From NCBI GenBank assembly GCA_012729335.1, contig JAAYDJ010000035.1, positions 1 through 64,000 on the forward strand: a stretch of DNA of 64,000 nt. Reading direction: 5' to 3'. The notes under the pieces were generated by a model that had not been told where the DNA came from, did not search any database, and saw nothing but the letters and a program-made list of their open reading frames with translations. The position numbers were made by a program, and so were the translations under genes. The stretch is from Bacteroidales bacterium. Its GTDB lineage: Bacteria > Bacteroidota > Bacteroidia > Bacteroidales > Prolixibacteraceae. This document shows, in pieces, positions 52,737 through 60,822 of this stretch; the first letter of the stretch is position 1, and every line of letters starts with the position of its first letter.

Positions 52737-52762
52737 AATCCGGGTCCTCCCGGATTTTTTTT
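52737..52762 (+). terminator. Terminator of the OmpH/Skp gene
   Basis: AATCCGGG, loop TCCT, CCCGGATT, then a T-run, ten bases past the stop codon. Confidence 0.9.
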
Positions 52763-52774
52763 ATCCTTTCAGGC

Positions 52775-54001
52775 ATGTTTGCCCGCCGCTATTTTGAGAA
52801 ATCCCCGGGTTTCACCCCCCGCGTAGCTGTTTCCCCCGGTCCGGGCCTGGCCATGATCGTGGTCATTCCCTGCATACACGAACCCGACATCCTTAAAACC
52901 CTCGATTCCCTTTATCAGTGCGACCGGCCAGAAGGGAACACCGAAGTTCTCATCCTGGTCAACGAACCGGAGGGAGCCTCTCCTGACCTTTCAGCATTCA
53001 ACCGGGCCACCATGGATGCCCTGCAGCAATGGACCATGACCCACCAACAGGATCACCTCACCTTTTTCCCCATAGGGCCCGTCGTGCTTCCGCGGAAATG
53101 GGCAGGCGTGGGACTGGCACGAAAAGCAGGTATGGATGAAGCGCTCTGGCGGTTTCACCTCTCCGCCTGTCCAGGAGGGCTCATTGTGTCGCTTGACGCC
53201 GACACCCTCGTTGAAACAGGGTATCTCAGGGCCATTGAAGCCCATTTCAGAGCGCATCCGGCCCATGTGGGAGCCACCATCCGCTTCCGCCACCAGACCG
53301 GAGGATTCCCCGACAGGCAAGTCCGCGGTATCCGCCTCTATGAACAGTATATGTTTTATTATAAAAATGCGCTGGACTGGAGCGGATACCCCCACGCCCT
53401 CTATACCGTGGGTTCCGCTTTCACCGTCATCGCCGAAGCATATATGAAACGGGGAGGCATGACCCGCCGTAAAGCCGGGGAAGATTTTTACTTCCTCCAA
53501 ACGCTCACCCAACTGGGTGAAGTGGGAGAAATCGAATCCACCACCATACACCCCTCGCCCAGGGTCTCCGGGCGTGTCCCCTTCGGCACAGGCCCGGTGA
53601 TGAGAAAATGGATGGAAGGATCCGATGAATTGCTCTATGCCTTTAACTTTGAGGCCTTTGAAGATCTGCGGCTGCTTTTTCAGGCCATTCCCCGCTTCTT
53701 CAGGACCACCCCGGAGGAGACCGGAGAGGTACTCTCAGCGCTGCCCCAACCGGTCACAGAATTCCTGATGCATGAACAACTTATCGATGAGATCAGGGAA
53801 TTGTCACACAATTGCAGTACGCCTGCCATTTTCGGAGAGAGGTTCTTCCAGGTCTTCAATGCCTTCAGGATCCTCCGCTTTCTCAACTTCACCCATCCCC
53901 GTCATTACCGGAAAACACCCCTTGATGCATGTTGCCGGCGGTTGGCGATCCGCATGCCAGGGCTCGACTTCTCTGAATTTAGCGAAACCCAACTTCTCTG
54001 A
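52775..54001 (+). CDS. Glycosyltransferase family 2 protein
   Basis: A 408-residue cytosolic or membrane-associated GT-A glycosyltransferase. The nucleotide-binding fold begins MIVVIPCIHEPDILKTLDSL near residue 27. The DxD-type metal motif is SLDADTLVE near residue 139, and a later GEDFYFLQTL region near 234 supplies the usual ED(V/F) acidic site. No clear transmembrane helix is seen. The last codons (DFSEFSETQLL) are encoded by the first unit of a 25-bp tandem repeat that continues past the stop. Donor and acceptor are unknown. Confidence 0.85.
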   Translation: MFARRYFEKSPGFTPRVAVSPGPGLAMIVVIPCIHEPDILKTLDSLYQCDRPEGNTEVLILVNEPEGASPDLSAFNRATMDALQQWTMTHQQDHLTFFPIGPVVLPRKWAGVGLARKAGMDEALWRFHLSACPGGLIVSLDADTLVETGYLRAIEAHFRAHPAHVGATIRFRHQTGGFPDRQVRGIRLYEQYMFYYKNALDWSGYPHALYTVGSAFTVIAEAYMKRGGMTRRKAGEDFYFLQTLTQLGEVGEIESTTIHPSPRVSGRVPFGTGPVMRKWMEGSDELLYAFNFEAFEDLRLLFQAIPRFFRTTPEETGEVLSALPQPVTEFLMHEQLIDEIRELSHNCSTPAIFGERFFQVFNAFRILRFLNFTHPRHYRKTPLDACCRRLAIRMPGLDFSEFSETQLL

Positions 54002-54086
54002 ATCTAACGAAACCCAACTTCTCTGATTTTAGCGAAATCCTACCTCTCTGAATTTAGCGAAATCCTACCTCTCTGAATTTAGTGGG
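53971..54086. repeat. 25-bp tandem repeat at the glycosyltransferase 3' end
   Basis: About 4.6 copies of ctctgaatttagcgaaaycc plus five bases. Unit 1 is coding, unit 2 supplies the TGA stop, and the rest fills the gap to the convergent oxidoreductase gene. The 25-base period shifts frame with every unit. Confidence 0.9.
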
Positions 54087-54095
54087 ATATTCGGG

Positions 54096-55586
54096 TCAGA
54101 TTTGTTCCCAGCCTCCGCGGTAGGTATGCCTTATCCACTCCTCGGCCATTTCGGCCGCGGGGAGTGTGGCGTACTCTTTTGAGAAGCGGGGGTCTCCGTT
54201 GATCACCTCAAACCGGTCGCGGGTGAGGACCTTGATGCGGTCGTCGTAGCCGATATTGGTGAAGCGCATGTTTTTGCCATCCCAGAGCAGTTTCCGCTGG
54301 AGGCTCTGGAGGCGGACGGCCAGGACACCCATAACGACCATTTCGTTGAGGGGCCCGGCATATCCAAAGTGGGAGGAGGCCTCCAGGCGCGTGTCGCGGC
54401 TCTCCTTGCAGGCCCTGATCCAGTCCTGTTCATGGCCGCCGGTCATCGCCCCGGGAATCCTCCGTAAGGAAGGGGCCGGCTGGGTGAAATGCTCCATCTC
54501 GCGGGTAGGCAACAGCTGTGGATTGCGGGCATAGGTGCCGCACATGATTTTTCCGCGGGTTCCGTGGAAAATACACCCTCCATCGGCATCGCCCATCATT
54601 TCCCCCGGCAGGAGTTCATCGGGGCGGGGAGGCATCAGACCCCCGTCATACCAGTGCACAGTCACTTCGGGCATGGCCACCTTGGGCAGGTTATCGCGCC
54701 GCGGAAATTCATACCGTACAAACTCGGCATTGGGGGCCGACTCGGTATTGACAGGCGTGGAGGAACCCTGCACGGCCGAAGGAAATTCCAGTTTCAGGGC
54801 AAGAAAAACCGGGTCCAGGATATGGCAGGCCATGTCACCCAGGGCACCCGTCCCGAAATCCCACCACCCCCGCCAATTCCAGGGGGTGTAGATCTCGTTG
54901 TACGGCCGGTAGGGCGCCGTACCAATAAAAAGATCCCAGTCCAGGGTGCGCGGGGGCCGCTGCTCCCGCGAGGGGCGCTCCAGTCCCTGTGGCCATATCG
55001 GCCGGTTGGTCCAGGCATCCACATGGGTCACCTCCCCGATGGTACCCGCCCATATCCACTCACAGATCTTCCTGATCCCGTCATCCGAATTTCCCTGGTT
55101 TCCCATCTGGGTAGCTACCCGGTAAGTACGGGCCGTCTCCGCCAGCACACGGCTCTCATACACAGTATGAGCCAACGGCTTCTGTAAATAGACGTGATAG
55201 CCCTGCCGCATGGCCATCATGGCCGGAAGGGCATGCGAATGGTCGGGAGTGGCGATCACCACAGCATCGATATCCTTCTGCTGGTCAAACATCACCCGGT
55301 AATCCTTGTATTGTTTGGCCCGGCTCCACGCCTTGAAGGAACTCCGCCCCGCATAATCCCAATCCACATCGCACAGGGCCACTATGTTCTCCGACTCCAT
55401 GTGCTTGAGATTCCGGTAGCCCATGCCTCCTACCCCAATGGCCGCTATGTTGAGTTTCGATGCCGGCGGGGTACGCCCCAACCCCGCCACCACATGGGAA
55501 GGCAATACCGTGAAACCCGCCGCCACTGCGGCAGTGCTGGCTATGAATGACCTGCGTGAAACTTTATTCGCATCGTTCGTTTGCAT
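54096..55586 (-). CDS. Tat-exported Gfo/Idh/MocA family oxidoreductase
   Basis: A 496-residue NAD(P)-dependent sugar-type oxidoreductase. It starts MQTNDANKVSRRSFIAST with a twin-arginine signal peptide (cut near SHVVAG), so it is folded before export. The Rossmann motif IGVGGMGYRN lies near residue 50, and LQKPLAHT near 140 carries the catalytic-site lysine of the family. The C-terminal half contains the alpha/beta substrate domain (WNWRGWWDFGTGALGDMACH near 246). The length and the motif GALGDMACHILD are common in Bacteroidota members tied to carbohydrate use. The substrate is unknown. A longer upstream start is rejected because the Tat motif would no longer be terminal. Confidence 0.91.
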   Translation of the reverse strand: MQTNDANKVSRRSFIASTAAVAAGFTVLPSHVVAGLGRTPPASKLNIAAIGVGGMGYRNLKHMESENIVALCDVDWDYAGRSSFKAWSRAKQYKDYRVMFDQQKDIDAVVIATPDHSHALPAMMAMRQGYHVYLQKPLAHTVYESRVLAETARTYRVATQMGNQGNSDDGIRKICEWIWAGTIGEVTHVDAWTNRPIWPQGLERPSREQRPPRTLDWDLFIGTAPYRPYNEIYTPWNWRGWWDFGTGALGDMACHILDPVFLALKLEFPSAVQGSSTPVNTESAPNAEFVRYEFPRRDNLPKVAMPEVTVHWYDGGLMPPRPDELLPGEMMGDADGGCIFHGTRGKIMCGTYARNPQLLPTREMEHFTQPAPSLRRIPGAMTGGHEQDWIRACKESRDTRLEASSHFGYAGPLNEMVVMGVLAVRLQSLQRKLLWDGKNMRFTNIGYDDRIKVLTRDRFEVINGDPRFSKEYATLPAAEMAEEWIRHTYRGGWEQI

Positions 55587-55802
55587 GGCTTGAAATTTTC
55601 TCTCCTGAAAGATTCCGGGATGAAAATACGCAAAAAACAACTTCGGGACAAAGAACCCGGGACAAAACAGAGAATCACCCTCCCTCCTGATGAATCCTCC
55701 TCTTTCTCCCGCCACCCGCACGCTCCCCCCCTTTGCATGCTCCGGGCTGATGCTTTCCGAATGACCACACGACCAGGAAGAAGGATTAAGTCTGAACAGT
55801 GA

Positions 55803-58800
55803 TCAGCCTATCTCCAGGAGAAGGGCTACGGCTTCGCCGGTACTCCGCACACCGGAAAAGGTGAGGGTCAGCTTTCCCTTCTCCCGCATCGCACACTTGC
55901 GGGGATGGGCCTGTACAAACTGGAGCACTTTGCCAAAAACCTCCGATCCGTAATAGGCTGATTGCTGGTCGGCGGGAAAATAACAGATCATCATTTCGCC
56001 CTTGAGCACCACTCTTTCCATCCCCAGCCGGATAGCGCTCCAGCGCAGACGCACGATATCCAAAAGGCCGGTGCTCTCGGGGGGGATTTTCCCGAAGCGG
56101 TCGCGCAGACTACTCTCGAAGCTCTGCAGCTGTTTTTCGTTTTCGAGGTTGTCGAGTTCACGGTAAAGCAACATCCTTTGGGCGGTAGAGGGAATATAGC
56201 TCTCGTGGAAAAGCAGTTCCAGATCGGTATCTATCTGGCAATCGCCGACATAAGGCCGGGAAGGAACGGGACTGCCTGCAGGTTTCTCCTCCCGGAAGAG
56301 ATCGCCGAATTCTTCCGCCTTGAGCTCAGATACCGCTTCGTTGAGGATCCGGTGGTAGGTCTCGAAGCCGATGTCGGCGATGAACCCGCTCTGTTCGGCA
56401 CCCAGGAGATTGCCGGCCCCTCTGATGTCGAGATCCTGCATGGAGATATTGAAACCGCTTCCCAGGTCGGAGAATTCTTCGATGGCCTTGAGTCTCCGCC
56501 GTGACTCAGGGGTCAGGGAGGCCAGTGGGGGGGTGATGAGATAGCAGAAAGCCTTTTTGTTGGAGCGACCCACCCTGCCGCGCAACTGATGCAGATCACT
56601 GAGTCCGAAATTCTGGGCCTGATTGATGATCATCGTATTGGCATTGGGAATGTCAAGACCCGACTCGATGATGGTCGTAGCGATCAGCACATCAAAACGG
56701 CCGCCAATGAAATCAAGCATCACCTTTTCAAGCTGGGGCCCTTCCATCTGGCCGTGGGCCACCACCGTCCTGACTCCCGGAACGATACGCCTGACCGCCT
56801 CCTCCACTTCCCTGATGTTCTGCACCCGGTTGTGGATGAAGAAGACCTGTCCGTTGCGGCCCACCTCGTAAAGAATGGCATCCCTGATCAGCTCCTCATT
56901 GAAGCCGTGCACCTCGGTGAGAATAGGATAGCGGTTGGGCGGTGGCGTTTGGATGATACTCAGGTCACGGGCTCCCATCAGCGAAAACTGAAGGGTCCGC
57001 GGAATAGGCGTCGCCGTCAGACTCAGCGTGTCGAGGTTGACCTTCATCTGCTTCAGCTTCTCCTTCACGGAAACCCCGAACTTCTGCTCCTCATCGATGA
57101 TCAGAAGCCCCAGCTCCTTGAACTTCACATCCTGGCTCACCAGCCGGTGGGTGCCTATCAGTATGTCTATTTTGCCCTCCTTCAGCTGCTGAAGAACTTC
57201 CCTGATTTCTCCGGAAGGGCGCATGCGGCTGACGTATTCAACGCGTACAGGAAAATCGGCCAGCCGGTCGGAGAAGGTCTTGAAATGCTGCAGGGCCAGA
57301 ATGGTGGTGGGGACCAGCACCGCTACCTGCTTGCTGTCGGCCACCGCCTTGAAGGCCGCCCTGATGGCCACCTCGGTCTTCCCGAAACCCACATCTCCGC
57401 ATACCAGCCGGTCCATGGGCATCTGCTTCTCCATGTCCTCCTTGACGGCCAGGGTGGCCTTTTCCTGGTCGGGGGTATCCTCATACACAAAGGAGGCTTC
57501 CAACTCGGCCTGCAGGTAGGAGTCGGGAGAAAAGGCAAATCCCTGCTCTTCACGACGCCGGGCATACAGGGCAATCAACTCCCGGGCAATATCCTTGACC
57601 TTCGACTTGGTTTTGTTCTTGAGGTTCTGCCAGGCGGCACTCCCCAGCTTGTTGAGGTTCGGGGGGGTCCCGTCCTTCCCTTTGTACCGCGATATCCGGT
57701 GCAAGGAGTGAATGCTCACCAGCAGGGAGTCGTTGTCCTTATAGACCAACCGGATGGCCTCCTGCACCTTGCCATTTACCTCGGTTTTCACCAATCCGGC
57801 AAACTTACCCACACCATGATCGATGTGCACGACATAATCGCCCGGATAAAGGGTCGTGAGTTCCCGCAGGGTGATGGCCTCCCGCTGTGGCTTGCCGGTA
57901 CGCAGCCGGTACCGGTGGTACCTCTCGAAAACCTGATGGTCGGTATAGCAGCAGATCTGCAGATCATGGTCTATAAAACCCTCATGCAAAACAAACTTCA
58001 CCGGTTCAAAGACCACCTTCTGGCGGGTCTCCCTGAAAATATCCCTGAGCCGTTCGGCCTGTTTTTCCTGGGAGGTAAGCAGCAAAATACGGTATCCCTG
58101 TTCGGTGAACTGCAGTAGATTTTGTCCCAGCAGGTTAAAATTCCGGCTAAAAACCGGCTGCTTTGAAACGTTGAATTCAAGCTTTAGGGTCGGGGCAAAC
58201 ATCTCCCCTCCCCCAGTCTCGAGGCAGGTCATGGATGAAAGTACCTTTTGCAGCCCTGTGCCGTCGAGCAGATCCCCGGGGGCCACCTCCGTTTCCGGGG
58301 CAGCTACTCCGGAGGTATGGGTAACAATGGCCTCCAGCTGGCCGGCCACCAACCGGCTGTTGATACCCAGAAAAAGCACCTCTTCATTCATGTACTCCAT
58401 AAGAGAAATCCGTGGGCCCTCCTCTTTGTTGCGCAGAAGGTCGGGAATCAGGGTCACCTTTTCCGGGTGCGCCTTTGAAACCTGGGTATCGATATCAAAA
58501 CTGCGGATCGACTCTACCTCGTTGCCAAAAAAATCAAGCCGGCAGGGATCTTCCCCGGCATAGGAAAAGATGTCGACTATGCTCCCCCTGACCGAGAACT
58601 GGCCGGGTTCGGTCACAAAATCGACCCGTTCAAAACCATATTCATACAGATATTCGGTGATGAATTCGATCGAGATCCTTTCACCCCGGGAGATCTCCAG
58701 GGTGTTGGCAGTAAGGGTTTCCCGCGAGGGGACCTTTTCCACCAGCCCTTCGGGGGAGGTGACCACCAGGTGGGGAACCCCCGTTGCCAGGCGGCTGAGG

Positions 58801-59126
58801 GCTTCGGTGCGGAGCATGATGTTCTCCTGATCGGGCTGACCATACTGTACCGACCGCTTATAGGAAGAGGGGAAGTATAGGGTGCGGGATTCCAGGCCCA
58901 GGGTGACCAGATCGTCGTAAAAATAGGCGGCGTCTTCCCGTTCGGGAAGGGTCACCAGCAAGCTTCTTCCCGCTTTCAGGAAGAGCTGCGCCACCAGAAT
59001 GGTCAGCGCAGAGCCATAGATTCCCTTCAGGTGGATCTTCTCCCCCGGGGGGGCAGCAACCGTTTCGGCCAGTAAGGCCAGGTTCCGGTGCCCCTCAAAC
59101 AGCTTCAGAAAAGTGAGCGCTTCCAA
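55803..59126 (-). CDS. mfd: Transcription-repair coupling factor Mfd
   Basis: A 1107-residue translocase that removes stalled RNA polymerase at DNA lesions and recruits UvrA. UvrB-like N-terminal modules cover about residues 1-300. The RNA-polymerase-interacting domain lies near 450-520 (YPGDYVVHIDHGVGKFAGL). The RecG-like motor has Walker A GDVGFGKTE near 590 and the DEEQKFG box near 695. The TRG region follows near 870, with GRVGRSNKKAFCYL, and a C-terminal UvrA-binding domain ends the protein. The N-terminal codon is TTG; the first in-frame ATG is about 105 residues later, inside the conserved domain, so the TTG start is favoured. Confidence 0.96.
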   Translation of the reverse strand: MEALTFLKLFEGHRNLALLAETVAAPPGEKIHLKGIYGSALTILVAQLFLKAGRSLLVTLPEREDAAYFYDDLVTLGLESRTLYFPSSYKRSVQYGQPDQENIMLRTEALSRLATGVPHLVVTSPEGLVEKVPSRETLTANTLEISRGERISIEFITEYLYEYGFERVDFVTEPGQFSVRGSIVDIFSYAGEDPCRLDFFGNEVESIRSFDIDTQVSKAHPEKVTLIPDLLRNKEEGPRISLMEYMNEEVLFLGINSRLVAGQLEAIVTHTSGVAAPETEVAPGDLLDGTGLQKVLSSMTCLETGGGEMFAPTLKLEFNVSKQPVFSRNFNLLGQNLLQFTEQGYRILLLTSQEKQAERLRDIFRETRQKVVFEPVKFVLHEGFIDHDLQICCYTDHQVFERYHRYRLRTGKPQREAITLRELTTLYPGDYVVHIDHGVGKFAGLVKTEVNGKVQEAIRLVYKDNDSLLVSIHSLHRISRYKGKDGTPPNLNKLGSAAWQNLKNKTKSKVKDIARELIALYARRREEQGFAFSPDSYLQAELEASFVYEDTPDQEKATLAVKEDMEKQMPMDRLVCGDVGFGKTEVAIRAAFKAVADSKQVAVLVPTTILALQHFKTFSDRLADFPVRVEYVSRMRPSGEIREVLQQLKEGKIDILIGTHRLVSQDVKFKELGLLIIDEEQKFGVSVKEKLKQMKVNLDTLSLTATPIPRTLQFSLMGARDLSIIQTPPPNRYPILTEVHGFNEELIRDAILYEVGRNGQVFFIHNRVQNIREVEEAVRRIVPGVRTVVAHGQMEGPQLEKVMLDFIGGRFDVLIATTIIESGLDIPNANTMIINQAQNFGLSDLHQLRGRVGRSNKKAFCYLITPPLASLTPESRRRLKAIEEFSDLGSGFNISMQDLDIRGAGNLLGAEQSGFIADIGFETYHRILNEAVSELKAEEFGDLFREEKPAGSPVPSRPYVGDCQIDTDLELLFHESYIPSTAQRMLLYRELDNLENEKQLQSFESSLRDRFGKIPPESTGLLDIVRLRWSAIRLGMERVVLKGEMMICYFPADQQSAYYGSEVFGKVLQFVQAHPRKCAMREKGKLTLTFSGVRSTGEAVALLLEIG

Positions 59127-59148
59127 TAAAGGCGCATTTTAAGGCCAC

Positions 59149-59156
59149 CAAAGATA
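59149..59156 (-). promoter_or_regulatory. -7 box for mfd
   Basis: On the minus strand TATCTTTG lies 22 bases before the TTG start, giving a leader of only about 15 bases. No exact -33 TTG is seen. Confidence 0.55.
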
Positions 59157-59199
59157 AAAAAAACAGGAAAAAAGGAACGGGAACATACGTTTTAGCGCT

Positions 59200-59207
59200 T
59201 AACTTTG
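59200..59207 (+). promoter_or_regulatory. -7 box for the lipoprotein gene at 59251
   Basis: TAACTTTG, exact match to TAnnTTTG, 43 bases before the ATG. Confidence 0.5.
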
Positions 59208-59250
59208 TTTTAATACAAAGTCTGAAGTTCAGATTAAAAGATTTCAAGCC

Positions 59251-60081
59251 ATGAGAAATAAAAAGTGGATTTTACTCTCCCTCTGGGTCTTTCTGCCGGG
59301 TCTGTTCCATTCCTGCCAGGAGGAAACCGTGACTGCCGAAGACCCTGAACTGCTGACCAGGCAGGAGGTCCAGGTTGAAGAGTTGATGGCCGATCTGGAT
59401 GCCATGGTCGATGAAGCCCTTTTCCTGCAGCTGAATCCCCTGAAAGCAGCCACCGGCGAGGGCGACTATTTCAGAAACAGCTGTCCAGTGGTCACCTATT
59501 CCCGGAGTGACGGGACCAGGGTACTCACCCTGAACTTTGGAGAGGGGTGCACCGGCCGCGACGGCAAGGTGCGTTCCGGGAAAATCATCGTCACATCAGG
59601 CTCCTTTGAAGAGTCGGGGTTTGAAAGGGAGAAACGTTTTGACCAATTCATGGTGGACGGCAAAAAAGTGGAGGGCCGTATCCTGAAAACCATCACCTTC
59701 GACCGGCAAACGCTCCTCCGGACGGCTTCCGTTGAGGAGGAGGTTACCCTGACGTTTCCCGACGACAAGGGAGTGGTCAAGCGGAAGGCCAGCCTCACCA
59801 GAGAGTATGAACTCCACTTCCCCGGGATAGGCCGGGATAACCTGATGCGCTCATGGGGAACGGTGGAGGTGACCCGCCTGAATGGAATCAAATTCACCAA
59901 AACCATCACACAAGAGAACCCTGTGGTTTTTCTGGTATCCTGCCACCGCAATGTCAGCGGGGTGGTTACTTTTACCACCAGCGACGGCCGCAGTTGGAGC
60001 CTCGACTATGGTGACGGGACCTGCGACAATCTGGCGACCCTCACCAAAGACGGGGAATCCAAAACCATCAAATTGAAATAA
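59251..60081 (+). CDS. Predicted lipoprotein of unknown function
   Basis: A 276-residue protein with a lipoprotein signal peptide MRNKKWILLSLWVF and a lipobox GLFHSC at Cys22. The mature part begins with an acidic linker and continues as an all-beta-looking region with repeated -TYSRSDGTRVLTLNFGEGC- and -VTFTTSDGRSWSLDYGDGTC- blocks, so two homologous beta units of about 100 residues may be present. No catalytic motif is recognised. It diverges from mfd and is convergent with an AlbA_2 protein gene. Confidence 0.72.
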   Translation: MRNKKWILLSLWVFLPGLFHSCQEETVTAEDPELLTRQEVQVEELMADLDAMVDEALFLQLNPLKAATGEGDYFRNSCPVVTYSRSDGTRVLTLNFGEGCTGRDGKVRSGKIIVTSGSFEESGFEREKRFDQFMVDGKKVEGRILKTITFDRQTLLRTASVEEEVTLTFPDDKGVVKRKASLTREYELHFPGIGRDNLMRSWGTVEVTRLNGIKFTKTITQENPVVFLVSCHRNVSGVVTFTTSDGRSWSLDYGDGTCDNLATLTKDGESKTIKLK

Positions 60082-60092
60082 TAATCCCCCAG

Positions 60093-60136
60093 AAAAAGAA
60101 TTCCGCAGAACCGTTTACTTCTGCGGAATTCTTTTT
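60093..60136. terminator. Bidirectional terminator overlapping the AlbA_2 gene end
   Basis: A 17-bp stem, AAAAAGAATTCCGCAGA with its complement, flanks a loop of about ten bases that contains the AlbA_2 stop codon. One arm therefore lies in coding sequence for the last residues (KKRIPQK). Confidence 0.9.
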
Positions 60137-60792
60137 TTATGACTCCAGGCGTCAAGGTCAAACTGCCGGTTGAGTTTGTAGAGGATCTGGTTTTCCCCGA
60201 AGAAAGGTTCCAGGATGCCGATGACGATGAAATCGGCCAGGAGCTGTTCGGCCCTGCGATATGGGAGACATCCTTTGCGGGCCAGTGCCGACACGGTGAT
60301 GAAATCATACTTCTGCACGTAATCAAGGAGGAACTTCTGGGCCTCGTCGAGGCGTACCAGTACACCTGTGGATCCCTTTTCACGACGCCAGACATCGATC
60401 ATGACCCTGGGAGCCAGGCGGTTTTCATCACGATGCCGCACCCAGGCGGTCCACTTGCCCTCTTCATCTTTGGCAAAATGGGGTTTTTCGGAACTGGGTT
60501 CCACCATGACCTGGAGGACGGTTTTCCCTTCGGCATGCCATTGCCGGGTGGTGAACGCCACCGGCGGACGGCTGTAAATCCGGGCAGCCGACTCCACCAT
60601 GTAATACTCCTCGTCCGACTGTACCCCCACGATATGACCGTTGTCCTTGACCCCGATCAAGAGGCTGCCCCCCTCGCTGTTGGCAAAAGCCACCAGCGAA
60701 CGGGCGATCTTCCGGGAATCACTGATGCAGTACTTGAAATCCTGCAGCTGATGCTCCCCCTCCCTGATCATTTGTAACAACTTCGTGCTCAT
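60115..60792 (-). CDS. AlbA_2-domain (Schlafen-like) DNA-binding/HTH protein
   Basis: A 225-residue protein. The N-terminal AlbA_2 domain (about 10-120) has EHQLQDFKYCISDSRKIARSLVAFANSEGG (key residues Glu13, Asp18 and the AFANSEGG turn) and LLIGVKDNGHIVGV near 45. The C-terminal third looks like a winged helix (YDFITVSALARKGCLPYRRAEQLLADF near 162). Such proteins are predicted nucleic-acid or nucleotide-binding regulators. It sits 30 bases downstream of a U32-family gene on the same strand and its end overlaps a terminator stem. Confidence 0.82.
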   Translation of the reverse strand: MSTKLLQMIREGEHQLQDFKYCISDSRKIARSLVAFANSEGGSLLIGVKDNGHIVGVQSDEEYYMVESAARIYSRPPVAFTTRQWHAEGKTVLQVMVEPSSEKPHFAKDEEGKWTAWVRHRDENRLAPRVMIDVWRREKGSTGVLVRLDEAQKFLLDYVQKYDFITVSALARKGCLPYRRAEQLLADFIVIGILEPFFGENQILYKLNRQFDLDAWSHKKRIPQK

Positions 60793-60822
60793 TAGGGTCT
60801 TTAACTAGTCAAAGATAACCAT

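Noticed and set aside
53971-54086. CRISPR array
   Set aside because: Contiguous 25-bp units without spacers.
56589-58118. 509-residue frame opposite mfd
   Set aside because: Antisense shadow of a conserved motor protein gene.
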